Translations under genes and position numbers: made by a program | In this document: one piece after another, positions 1 through 6,301 of the stretch | Layout of the letters: every line of letters starts with the position of its first letter | How positions within the stretch are numbered: the stretch's first letter is position 1 | NCBI GenBank assembly: GCA_903929065.1 | Contig: CAIYTJ010000292.1 | Span: forward strand, 1-6,301 | Source of the DNA: an uncultured Bacteroidales bacterium | GTDB taxonomy: Bacteria; Bacteroidota; Bacteroidia; Bacteroidales; Paludibacteraceae | DNA: 6,301 nt | Reading direction: 5' to 3' | Notes under the pieces: model-generated | The model's input: only the letters and a program-made list of their open reading frames with translations | The model's database searches: none | What the model was told of the DNA's origin: nothing

Positions 1-23
1 ATCTTCCACTGAAAAAGAATCCT

Positions 24-31
24 TACTTTTG
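24..31 (+). promoter_or_regulatory. Candidate -7 promoter element for the M49 peptidase gene
   Basis: TACTTTTG is an exact match to the Bacteroidota housekeeping-sigma -7 consensus TAnnTTTG. Transcription would begin roughly 7-10 bases downstream and leave a 5' leader of about 65-70 nt before the ATG at 108. The matching -33 TTTG would fall at the very edge of the window and cannot be judged. The same octamer recurs upstream of dnaB and ispE. The leader has no Shine-Dalgarno sequence, as is usual in this phylum. Confidence 0.5.
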
Positions 32-107
32 CATTCTAAACAAACGAAAGTTCTATAAATTTTATTTCCGAAAATAACAATTTGTTAATTACTGTCGATC
101 TACACTT

Positions 108-2111
108 ATGAACCATGATAATCAACTAAATACAACTCCAAATATCAAAGATTTCAACTTTGCCGTTGACCGTTTTGCCGATATTGAAATTCTTCGCTTT
201 CGCGTTCCTGATTTTGAAAAGCTGAGTTTGAAGCAAAAAGAACTGATTTATTATCTCAATCAGGCGGCTCTTGAAGGATATGATATTCTGTATGACCAGA
301 ATAATAAACACAATTTGTGTGTCCGTCGTACGCTGGAAGCTGTCTATGAAAATTATGTAAGTGATCGGAAAACTGCTGAATTTGAGAATCTTTTTACGTA
401 TCTGAAAAGAATTTGGATGGGTAATGGCATACACCATCATTATTCCGAAGATAAATTTGTTCCTGAATTTTCTGAAAGTTTTTTTAAAGAGTCAGTGAAA
501 AGTATTGATCCCGCGAATTTGCCGCTTTCAGAAAATGAAACCATTGATGATTTAATTGTCCGGCTTTTACCTGTCATTTTTGATCCGACTATATATCCTA
601 AAAAAACTAATCAGGAAGATGGAGTTGATTTAATTCGAACTTCCGGAAACAATTTTTATGGCGATGATATTTCGCAAGCCGAAGTGGAAACTTTTTACTC
701 CAACATGAAAAATCCGGACGACAAAAAGCCTGTTTCTTACGGTTTGAATAGCAAACTGGTGAAAGAAAGTGGTGTTTTATTTGAAAAAACCTACAAAATT
801 GATGGATTATATGGTTCTGCTATTGCAAAAATAGTAGGGTGGATGGAAAAAGCGGCAACTGTTGCCGAAAATGACAACCAAAAAGATGTAATCAACACGT
901 TGATTGACTTTTATAAAACCGGAATTCTCAGAACTTATGATGAATATTCCATTAAGTGGGTAAAAAACGTTTCATCTTTGGTTGATTTTGTGAATGGTTT
1001 TACTGAAACCTATGGCGATCCGTTGGGAATGAAGGCTAGTTGGGAATCGTTGGTGAATTTTAAAAATTTAGAAGCAACCAAACGTACCGAAATAATCAGC
1101 TCGAATGCACAATGGTTCGAAGATCATTCACCCGTTGAACCGGGATTCAAAAAGGAAGAAGTGAAGGGTGTTTCGGCTAAAGTAATCACTGCAACCATTC
1201 TTTCGGGCGACTGTTATCCGGCAACGCCAATAGGAATTAATCTGCCCAATTCCAACTGGATACGTCACGAATACGGATCGAAATCAGTTACTATTGAAAA
1301 TATCACCGAAGCATATGATCAGGCTTCGTTGGGAAATGGTTTTAATGATGAATTTATGTGGAGCGAGGTTGAACGCCAGTGTGCAAAAGACTTTGCCTCG
1401 CTCACCAATAATCTGCATACCGACTTACACGAATGCCTGGGGCACGGCTCCGGCAAATTGCTTCCGGGAGTTGATTCTGATGCATTAAAAGCGTATGGTT
1501 CAACTATCGAAGAAGCCCGTGCCGATTTATTTGGATTGTACTATATGGGCGATCCGAATATGGTGGAATTGGGACTTTTGCCAACTATGGAAGCGCATAA
1601 AGCCGAATATTATTCGTTCATAATGAACGGTTTAATGACACAGCTTACCCGCATTCAACCGGGAAAAAATATCGAGGAATCGCATATGCGAAACCGCCAG
1701 TTAATTGCTTCTTGGGTTTATGAAAAAGGAAAAGCTGATAACGTTATTGAAATGCGAAAACGAAACAATTCAACTTTCGTTCTGATAAATGATTATGAAA
1801 AGCTTCGAATCTTATTTGGCAAACTATTGGCCGAAATACAACGAATAAAATCGACCGGAGATTTCGATGCTGCTAAGAATGTAGTGGAAAACTATGGAGT
1901 TAAAGTAAATTCAAAACTCCATGTGGAAGTATTGGAACGATACAAAAAACTGAATCTGGCGCCCTATCGGGGATTTGTCAATCCGGTTTATGAACTAGAA
2001 AAAGACAGCTCAGGAAATATTACCGATGTAACAATTTCGTACGATGAGAATTATGTGGATCAGCATTTGAGATATGCTAAAAAGTATTCCAATTTGCCGA
2101 CATATAATTAG
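108..2111 (+). CDS. Dipeptidyl-peptidase III (zinc metallopeptidase, family M49)
   Basis: This 667-residue protein is a dipeptidyl-peptidase III, a zinc exopeptidase that removes dipeptides from the N-terminus of short peptides, probably in late cytoplasmic peptide turnover. The M49 signature HECLGH is at residues 441-446 (zinc ligands His441 and His446, catalytic Glu442). The second motif EEARAD is at 468-473, with Glu469 as the third zinc ligand, 28 residues after His441 as expected for the family. The substrate-cleft segment GINLPNSNW (about 376-384) and the late APYRGFVNP segment also fit. Length is normal for bacterial members. The N-terminus is hydrophilic with no signal peptide or lipobox, so a cytoplasmic location is inferred. 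The ATG at 108 is chosen because the conserved N-terminal region (FAVDRFADIEILR, from residue 18) follows soon after it. Some homologues carry the misleading label 'dihydrofolate reductase' in automated annotation; nothing here supports that activity. The gene appears monocistronic, ending in a shared hairpin facing dnaB. Confidence 0.93.
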   Translation: MNHDNQLNTTPNIKDFNFAVDRFADIEILRFRVPDFEKLSLKQKELIYYLNQAALEGYDILYDQNNKHNLCVRRTLEAVYENYVSDRKTAEFENLFTYLKRIWMGNGIHHHYSEDKFVPEFSESFFKESVKSIDPANLPLSENETIDDLIVRLLPVIFDPTIYPKKTNQEDGVDLIRTSGNNFYGDDISQAEVETFYSNMKNPDDKKPVSYGLNSKLVKESGVLFEKTYKIDGLYGSAIAKIVGWMEKAATVAENDNQKDVINTLIDFYKTGILRTYDEYSIKWVKNVSSLVDFVNGFTETYGDPLGMKASWESLVNFKNLEATKRTEIISSNAQWFEDHSPVEPGFKKEEVKGVSAKVITATILSGDCYPATPIGINLPNSNWIRHEYGSKSVTIENITEAYDQASLGNGFNDEFMWSEVERQCAKDFASLTNNLHTDLHECLGHGSGKLLPGVDSDALKAYGSTIEEARADLFGLYYMGDPNMVELGLLPTMEAHKAEYYSFIMNGLMTQLTRIQPGKNIEESHMRNRQLIASWVYEKGKADNVIEMRKRNNSTFVLINDYEKLRILFGKLLAEIQRIKSTGDFDAAKNVVENYGVKVNSKLHVEVLERYKKLNLAPYRGFVNPVYELEKDSSGNITDVTISYDENYVDQHLRYAKKYSNLPTYN

Positions 2112-2125
2112 CTATGTTCTTTAAA

Positions 2126-2169
2126 CAAATCAGGCTGACGAATTTCGTCAGCCTGATTTGATTTTTATA
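2126..2169. terminator. Bidirectional intrinsic terminator between the M49 gene and dnaB
   Basis: A perfect 16-bp inverted repeat (2126-2141 and 2145-2160) with a 3-nt loop lies in the 58-bp gap between two convergent genes. Its GC-containing core is CAGGCTGACG. On the + strand it is followed directly by ATTTTTAT, a good T-tract for ending the peptidase transcript. Read on the minus strand it starts 9 bp after the dnaB stop and is followed by a weaker T-run (GTTTAAAG), so it probably ends dnaB too. The structure is directly visible; the two-way function is inferred from its position. Confidence 0.85.
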
Positions 2170-3720
2170 TCAAAATGGAACCTCATCATTTTTACCGGTA
2201 CTTTGCAACGGATTTTGTGGTGTAATTAATGCGCCATCTCCATAAAAATTAGCACCACCGTCATTCATTTTCGACGAAATAACCTGATAACCACCGCCAA
2301 ATGGATTATCGTCTTTGTCAAAATCGTCTTTATTCAGGAATTTGGCATAGGTGTTTTTAAATTTCAATTGCACATCACCGGTGGCACCATTACGGTGTTT
2401 AGCAACGATTATTTCGGCAATTCCAAGCAATGAATTTCCCTGGGCATCTTCGGTAAGATGGTAGTATTCAGGTCGGTGAATAAAGCAAACCATATCAGCA
2501 TCCTGCTCGATAGCACCCGATTCACGCAAATCGGACAACTGTGGGCGTTTTCCTTCCAATCCGGAACGGCCTTCCACACCGCGGTTTAACTGGGATAACG
2601 CAATAATCGGAATATCAAGTTCTTTCGCAAGACCTTTTAATGAGCGTGAAATAATACTTACTTCCTGCTCACGGCTGCCAAAACTCATTCCACTTGCATT
2701 CATCAACTGTAAGTAATCGATAATTAGACATTGAACTTTATGTTCTTTTACCAATCGGCGTGCTTTGCTTCGAAGTTCAAAAATTGATAAACTTGGCGTA
2801 TCGTCAATATAAATCGGCGCATCAATCAGTTCTTTAATGTCTTTATCGAGTTTGTTCCATTCTTCTTTGTCTAATTGCCCGTTTTTAATTTTCTCTCCTT
2901 CAAGCTCACAAACGTTCATTATCAAACGATTAACCAGCTGAACGTTCGACATCTCAAGTGAGAAAATAGCAACCGGCTGATTATAATCCACGCCCATATT
3001 TTTAGCCATTGAAAGCACAAAAGCCGTTTTTCCCATAGCAGGACGAGCTGCAATAATAATTAAATCGGAGCGTTGCCAACCGGAAGTGATTTTATCCAAT
3101 GCATGAAAACCGGTAGGAACTCCACTTGCACCTTCGTGTTTGGAAGCTTCCTGCATACGGTGAATTGCTTCTTCAATAACCGGATTTATTTGTGTTACAT
3201 CCTTTTTTAAATTTCGCTGCGAAACTTCGAAAAGCATTCCTTCGGCTTCCTGCATTAAATCGTCCACATCCGATTTGTCATCGAATGCTTTAGTTTGAAT
3301 CTCGCTGGAAATGCGAATTAATTCACGCGCCAGGTATTTTTGTACAATAATACGGGCATGATATTCAAGGTGAGCTGCTGATGAAACTTTGGCTGTGAGC
3401 AACGTGATATAATAAGGTCCGCCAACATCATCGATTGTACCGCTTTTGCGTAATTGTTCGGTAACCGTGTGCATATCAACCGGTTCCTGATGCATGGCAA
3501 GCGTCATAATGGCTTCGAAAATCTTTTGATGAGCTACTTTGTAGAAACAATCCGGTTTCAGGATTTCAGAAATGAGCGAATAAGCATCTTTTTCAATCAT
3601 AATTGCACCAAGTACAGCTTCTTCAAGTTCGGGAGCTTGTGGTGGTAATTTGCCAAATTCATTGGCAGGAATAGGAGCGGGGGTTACTGGTTTTCGGGAG
3701 TAATTGCGTTTTTCAGCCAT
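2170..3720 (-). CDS. dnaB: Replicative DNA helicase DnaB
   Basis: DnaB is the hexameric 5'-3' helicase that unwinds DNA at the replication fork and recruits primase. The 516-residue protein has the DnaB N-terminal domain (about 24-130, starting PPQAPELEEAVLGAI), a linker helix region, and a RecA-like ATPase domain (about 200-462). Visible motifs are Walker A ARPAMGKT (225-232), the catalytic glutamate in SLEMS (Glu256), Walker B LIIDYLQLM (332-340, Asp335), the ALSQLNR motif (374-380, Gln377), the SDLRESGAIEQDAD signature (396-409) and the arginine finger in KHRNG (Arg443). There is no intein. After the ATPase domain comes a 50-residue low-complexity Asp/Asn/Gly-rich tail ending in DEVPF, which resembles the tip of single-stranded DNA-binding protein. 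The ATG at 3720 precedes a short basic, proline-rich extension. The gene is divergent from ispE and converges on the M49 gene. Confidence 0.97.
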   Translation of the reverse strand: MAEKRNYSRKPVTPAPIPANEFGKLPPQAPELEEAVLGAIMIEKDAYSLISEILKPDCFYKVAHQKIFEAIMTLAMHQEPVDMHTVTEQLRKSGTIDDVGGPYYITLLTAKVSSAAHLEYHARIIVQKYLARELIRISSEIQTKAFDDKSDVDDLMQEAEGMLFEVSQRNLKKDVTQINPVIEEAIHRMQEASKHEGASGVPTGFHALDKITSGWQRSDLIIIAARPAMGKTAFVLSMAKNMGVDYNQPVAIFSLEMSNVQLVNRLIMNVCELEGEKIKNGQLDKEEWNKLDKDIKELIDAPIYIDDTPSLSIFELRSKARRLVKEHKVQCLIIDYLQLMNASGMSFGSREQEVSIISRSLKGLAKELDIPIIALSQLNRGVEGRSGLEGKRPQLSDLRESGAIEQDADMVCFIHRPEYYHLTEDAQGNSLLGIAEIIVAKHRNGATGDVQLKFKNTYAKFLNKDDFDKDDNPFGGGYQVISSKMNDGGANFYGDGALITPQNPLQSTGKNDEVPF

Positions 3721-3732
3721 AATTATTGTCGC

Positions 3733-3753
3733 GATTTACGATTTTTGATTTAC
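3733..3753. repeat. Three tandem 7-bp units in the dnaB leader
   Basis: GATTTAC, GATTTTT and GATTTAC follow each other without a gap, 12 bp upstream of the dnaB start codon. They would lie in the dnaB 5' leader if the candidate promoter at 3769-3784 is used. The repeat is real but short and in AT-rich sequence, so it may be chance or slippage; no function is claimed. Confidence 0.3.
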
Positions 3754-3768
3754 TATTTTTGCGGGTTT

Positions 3769-3784
3769 CAAAAGTACAAAACTA
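3769..3784 (-). promoter_or_regulatory. Candidate dnaB promoter: two adjacent -7 elements
   Basis: Read on the minus strand, TAGTTTTG (3784-3777) is followed immediately by TACTTTTG (3776-3769), both exact matches to the Bacteroidota -7 consensus TAnnTTTG. The upstream element has a TTG (3805-3803) 18 bp ahead of it that could serve as a -33 box. The downstream element has no -33 match at normal spacing. Either would give a dnaB leader of roughly 40-50 nt. Which is used cannot be decided by reading. Confidence 0.5.
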
Positions 3785-3806
3785 ATTTCATTATACCATC
3801 TACAAT

Positions 3807-3827
3807 TTATCAACAGATTGTTGATAA
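3807..3827. promoter_or_regulatory. Perfect palindrome between dnaB and ispE, possible operator
   Basis: Two copies of TTATCAACA face each other (3807-3815 on +, 3819-3827 on -) across a 3-bp GAT spacer. Each half-site matches the DnaA-box consensus TTATNCACA at all but one position (A for C at position 6). The palindrome is centred at 3817, almost midway between the -7 elements at 3769-3776 (dnaB) and 3859-3866 (ispE), 30 and 31 bp from each. That position would suit a regulator acting on both genes. The symmetry is seen directly; protein binding and the identity of the binder are inference. An RNA hairpin from a longer transcript is an alternative. Confidence 0.4.
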
Positions 3828-3858
3828 CTTTCGTGATTCTTAATTGAAGAAAAAATAT

Positions 3859-3866
3859 TACTTTTG
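3859..3866 (+). promoter_or_regulatory. Candidate -7 promoter element for ispE
   Basis: TACTTTTG matches the TAnnTTTG consensus exactly and would place the start of transcription about 20-25 nt before the ispE ATG. No good -33 TTTG lies at the usual spacing; the nearest resemblance, TTTC at 3829-3832, is 26 bp away. The leader is A-rich without a Shine-Dalgarno sequence. A second match, TATTTTTG at 3754-3761, is a less likely alternative that would give a leader of about 130 nt. Confidence 0.5.
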
Positions 3867-3897
3867 AAACACGTTTTAAAAATAAAAAACAATAAAA

Positions 3898-4716
3898 ATG
3901 CTTACTTTCCCAAATGCAAAAATAAATCTGGGCCTTAATATTATTGAAAAACGCCCTGATGGCTATCATAACATTGAAACTGTTTTCTATCCTATTGGTC
4001 TGAGTGATGTTTTGGAAGTTGAACTTTCCGAAACATGTACCGATTATAGTTTTTCTTCTTCAGGAATATCAATTGATGGCGATCCGGAAGTTAATCTAAT
4101 CGTAAAAGCATATAGGTTGTTGCGCTCTCAGTATCAGTTTCCTGCTATCGATATCACTTTGGTTAAACAAATACCATTTGGTGCCGGTTTGGGAGGCGGT
4201 TCGTCGGATGCAGCATTTATGTTGAAAACTATGAATCAGCTATTTGAATTAAAAATTTCTCCAAAAAAACTGGAGAAATTAGCTTCGAAACTTGGTGCCG
4301 ATTGCCCAGTTTTCATTCGTAATAAACCGGTGTTCGCAGTCGGAATCGGTAATGTATTCACTCCCATAGATTTATCTCTGAAAGGTTATTTTCTCTTGCT
4401 TGTAAAACCGGATATTCATGTCTCTACTCCTGAAGCTTATTCCTTGGTTGTTCCAGAAAAAACAAAAACTTCACTTTCTGAATTGATAAAACAGCCAATT
4501 ACTGAATGGAAAAATACCATTAAAAACGATTTTGAGAAATCTGTTTTCAATCGCTATCCGGCTATCGAAAAAATAAAGAATGATTTGTATGAAATGGGTG
4601 CAATTTACGCTTCTATGTCAGGTTCAGGTTCGTCGGTTTATGGAATTTTCGAAACTCAGCCTGAGCAAAATGAATTATTTGAGGGTTATTTTGTCGCCGG
4701 AGGTTTTTTAGAATAA
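3898..4716 (+). CDS. ispE: 4-diphosphocytidyl-2-C-methyl-D-erythritol kinase
   Basis: IspE uses ATP to phosphorylate the 2-hydroxyl of CDP-methylerythritol, giving the substrate of IspF in the cytoplasmic MEP pathway to isoprenoid precursors. The 272-residue protein has the usual GHMP-kinase length and order. The N-terminal PNAKINLGLNI (5-15) carries the catalytic lysine (Lys8) and is followed by the family signature RPDGYHNIETVF (19-30). The glycine-rich ATP loop is PFGAGLGGGSSDAA (93-106). GADCPVF (133-139) carries the catalytic aspartate (Asp135), and the C-terminal glycine/serine motif is SGSGSS (241-246). The ATG at 3898 fits because the conserved region begins at residue 4. It is divergent from dnaB with 177 bp between. 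The gyrA gene starts 175 bp downstream, probably as a separate transcription unit. No oddity in the protein was seen. Confidence 0.96.
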   Translation: MLTFPNAKINLGLNIIEKRPDGYHNIETVFYPIGLSDVLEVELSETCTDYSFSSSGISIDGDPEVNLIVKAYRLLRSQYQFPAIDITLVKQIPFGAGLGGGSSDAAFMLKTMNQLFELKISPKKLEKLASKLGADCPVFIRNKPVFAVGIGNVFTPIDLSLKGYFLLLVKPDIHVSTPEAYSLVVPEKTKTSLSELIKQPITEWKNTIKNDFEKSVFNRYPAIEKIKNDLYEMGAIYASMSGSGSSVYGIFETQPEQNELFEGYFVAGGFLE

Positions 4717-4825
4717 ATCATGTGGTTTTATGCTACATTAAGGTGTTATTATTTAGATATTTATAGTTCAATTTTAAATATAGATTTTTAGCCTAAACAA
4801 AGTCAGTTTTTTTTCAGTAAAACAC

Positions 4826-4856
4826 TTGCCTAATCCACGAATAAGTATTACTTTAG
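4826..4856 (+). promoter_or_regulatory. Candidate gyrA promoter
   Basis: A -33-like TTG (4826-4828) is followed after 20 bp by TACTTTAG (4849-4856), which differs from the Bacteroidota -7 consensus TAnnTTTG at one position. Transcription would begin near 4863 and leave a leader of about 30 nt before the ATG. The -7 box lies inside the hairpin annotated at 4835-4867, so the two signals share bases. The rest of the ispE-gyrA gap (4717-4825) is AT-rich; it contains one weak 6-bp stem (4720-4738) and a run of eight T (4807-4814), with nothing else recognisable. Confidence 0.4.
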
Positions 4857-4867
4857 CGTGGTTTTTT
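4835..4867 (+). terminator. Possible terminator of ispE, overlapping the gyrA promoter
   Basis: CCACG (4835-4839) pairs with CGTGG (4857-4861), followed at once by six T. Inside, AAG (4843-4845) can pair with CTT (4851-4853) across a symmetric 3x3 internal loop. The 5-bp GC-rich outer stem plus U-run looks like a modest intrinsic terminator 24 nt before the gyrA ATG. It could stop readthrough from ispE while gyrA starts its own transcript beside it. The stem is short, so the call is tentative. Confidence 0.4.
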
Positions 4868-4891
4868 AGATAGTAACAAAATTAAAGTTAG

Positions 4892-6301
4892 ATGATTGAT
4901 CAAGACAGAATTATCAAGGTAAACATTGACGAAGAAATGAAGTCTTCGTACATCGATTATTCCATGTCGGTGATAGTTTCGCGCGCATTACCCGATGTTC
5001 GCGATGGTTTCAAGCCGGTTCACCGCCGCGTATTGTTTGGAATGAACGAATTAGGAAATAATTCCGATAAACCCTATAAGAAATCTGCCCGTATTGTGGG
5101 TGAAGTAATGGGTAAGTATCACCCGCATGGTGATTCGTCCATTTATGGCACGTTGGTGCGTATGGCACAGCATTGGTCGATGCGTTATCCATTGGTTGAT
5201 GGACAAGGTAACTTTGGTTCGATTGACGGTGACAGTCCGGCTGCTATGCGTTACACGGAAGCCCGTTTACGCAAGTTATCCGAAGATATGTTGATTGATA
5301 TCAACAAAGATACGGTTGATTTTCAATTGAACTTTGACGATACACTGAAAGAGCCTACCGTTTTGCCAAGCCGTATTCCAAATTTATTGGTCAACGGTTC
5401 TTCCGGTATTGCTGTGGGTATGGCTACCAATATGGCTCCTCATAATCTTTCGGAAGTCGTTGATGCCACAATTGCTTATATCGACAATAATGATATTGAA
5501 ATTTCAGAGATTCTGAAATATATTAAAGCACCTGATTTTCCAACCGGTGGAATTATTTACGGTTATGCCGGCGTAAAAGAAGCTTTTGAAACCGGTCGTG
5601 GACGTATTGTGGTTCGCTCCAAAGTGGAGATTGAAACTGACGGTCAGGGACGCGAAAAAATCGTAATCAATGAAATTCCTTACCAGGTAAATAAAGTGGA
5701 GCTGATCAAAGCTGTAGTGGCTTTGGTGGAAGATAAAAAAGTGGAAGGTATTGCTCATATCAATGACGAATCGGACCGCGAAGGTATGCGCATCGTGGTT
5801 GATATTAAACGTGATGCCAATTCGAGCGTGGTGTTGAATAAATTATTTAAATATACAGCGCTACAGTCTTCATTTAGTGTGAATAACATTGCATTGGTTC
5901 ATGGACGCCCGCGCATGTTGAACGTGAAAGATCTGATTCATTATTTTGTTGAGCACCGCCATGAAGTGGTGATTCGCCGTACAAAATTTGAATTAGGCGA
6001 AGCCGAAAAACGTGCTCATTTGTTGGAAGGGTTTATGATTATTCTGGATAATCTGGATGAAGCAATTAAGATTATTCGTGATTCAAAAACACCTGAAGAA
6101 GCCCGTACCCGTTTAATGGAACGTTTCGGATTGTCAGATATTCAGTCCCGTGCTATTGTTGAAATGCGTTTGCGTCAACTTACCGGTATGGAACAGGACA
6201 AACTTCGCGCTGAGTATGAAGAAGTAATGAAACTGATTGCCAGTTTGAAAGAAATTCTGGAAAAAGTGGAATTGCGTATGCAAATCATTAAAGATGAATT
6301 A
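4892..6301 (+). CDS. gyrA: DNA gyrase subunit A (N-terminal 470 residues, cut by window edge)
   Basis: GyrA is the breakage-reunion subunit of DNA gyrase, which with GyrB introduces negative supercoils using ATP. The open frame runs from ATG 4892 to the last base, 470 codons with no stop. The start region (MIDQDRIIKVNIDEEMKSS, 1-19) and YIDYSMSVIVSRALPDVRDG are GyrA-like. Bacteroidota ParC differs here, which separates the two although the C-terminal GyrA box is off the window. The winged-helix domain carries HPHGDSS (77-83) and the catalytic tyrosine in AAMRYTE (Tyr121, equivalent to E. coli Tyr122). LPSRIPNLLVNGSSGIAVGM and EIPYQVNK mark the tower domain, and the AIVEMRLRQLTGME stretch begins the second half of the coiled coil. 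The quinolone region has Ser82 (E. coli Ser83) but Gly86 where E. coli has Asp87. The C-terminal DNA-wrapping domain is not in the window. Confidence 0.95.
   Translation, partial: MIDQDRIIKVNIDEEMKSSYIDYSMSVIVSRALPDVRDGFKPVHRRVLFGMNELGNNSDKPYKKSARIVGEVMGKYHPHGDSSIYGTLVRMAQHWSMRYPLVDGQGNFGSIDGDSPAAMRYTEARLRKLSEDMLIDINKDTVDFQLNFDDTLKEPTVLPSRIPNLLVNGSSGIAVGMATNMAPHNLSEVVDATIAYIDNNDIEISEILKYIKAPDFPTGGIIYGYAGVKEAFETGRGRIVVRSKVEIETDGQGREKIVINEIPYQVNKVELIKAVVALVEDKKVEGIAHINDESDREGMRIVVDIKRDANSSVVLNKLFKYTALQSSFSVNNIALVHGRPRMLNVKDLIHYFVEHRHEVVIRRTKFELGEAEKRAHLLEGFMIILDNLDEAIKIIRDSKTPEEARTRLMERFGLSDIQSRAIVEMRLRQLTGMEQDKLRAEYEEVMKLIASLKEILEKVELRMQIIKDEL

Noticed and set aside
75..87. Short palindrome TAACAA-T-TTGTTA in the leader of the M49 gene
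   Set aside because: Six-bp AT-only-style arms with a 1-bp spacer are easily found by chance in sequence this AT-rich, and no second copy or positional logic supports an operator.
126..440. Minus-strand open frame of 104 codons inside the M49 gene
   Set aside because: It is a shadow of the conserved M49 frame, and its Phe/Ile-rich composition is typical of antisense reading of AT-rich coding DNA.
3754..3761. TATTTTTG on the + strand as an ispE promoter
   Set aside because: It matches TAnnTTTG but lies 137 bp before the ispE ATG, and a closer exact match exists at 3859-3866; it is kept only as an alternative.
3788..3800. TATAAT-like hexamer on the minus strand upstream of dnaB
   Set aside because: Bacteroidota housekeeping sigma factors use TAnnTTTG rather than TATAAT, and no -35 box is present.
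3721..3897. Chromosomal replication origin suggested by DnaA-box-like sites next to dnaB and near gyrA
   Set aside because: There are only two imperfect boxes, no clear unwinding element, and no dnaA or dnaN. A regulatory site is the simpler reading.
3736..3969. Minus-strand open frame of 77 codons across the dnaB-ispE gap and the ispE start
   Set aside because: It overlaps the ispE start and candidate promoters, has no recognisable domain, and its hydrophobic, Phe/Ile-rich composition is what antisense AT-rich DNA gives.
4720..4738. Possible hairpin ATGTGG/CTACAT just after the ispE stop
   Set aside because: The stem is 6 bp with one G-U pair and no T-run follows, so it is too weak to call a terminator.
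5504..5758. Minus-strand open frame of 84 codons inside gyrA
   Set aside because: It lies opposite the conserved tower region of GyrA and has no protein-like features of its own.

Overview
The window is ordinary chromosomal housekeeping DNA from a member of the Bacteroidota. Three things point there. The proteins have Bacteroidota-style sequences: an M49 peptidase with the HECLGH zinc motif, and the GyrA and DnaB variants. The leaders are AT-rich with no Shine-Dalgarno sequence. Upstream of the genes there are copies of the Bacteroidota -7 promoter element TAnnTTTG. The presence of ispE means the MEP isoprenoid route, which argues for a Bacteroidales/Marinilabiliales-type organism rather than a typical Flavobacteriia member, most of which use mevalonate. 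Genus cannot be told from this sequence.

Layout. 108-2111 (+) encodes a zinc dipeptidyl-peptidase III (M49), apparently cytoplasmic. It converges with dnaB (2170-3720, -), the replicative helicase. The two genes are separated by a strong perfect hairpin (2126-2160) that can end transcription from both sides. dnaB diverges from ispE (3898-4716, +), which encodes CDP-ME kinase. The 177-bp divergent region holds candidate promoters facing each way and a perfect 9+3+9 palindrome between them. After ispE, a 175-bp AT-rich gap contains a terminator-like hairpin overlapping a candidate gyrA promoter. gyrA (4892-6301, +) then runs off the right edge after 470 codons.

The genes are not one pathway: protein turnover, replication fork unwinding, isoprenoid precursor synthesis and DNA supercoiling. 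Each looks separately transcribed, since every gap holds its own promoter or terminator signals. No mobile element, CRISPR array, RNA gene, pseudogene or horizontally acquired segment was seen, and all four reading frames are intact.

I did not find a new multi-gene system. The most interesting signals are small: the palindrome between dnaB and ispE, whose half-sites resemble DnaA boxes; an SSB-like C-terminal tip (DEVPF) on a disordered DnaB tail; a glycine at the GyrA quinolone-contact position equivalent to E. coli Asp87; and the terminator-like hairpin inside the gyrA promoter region.
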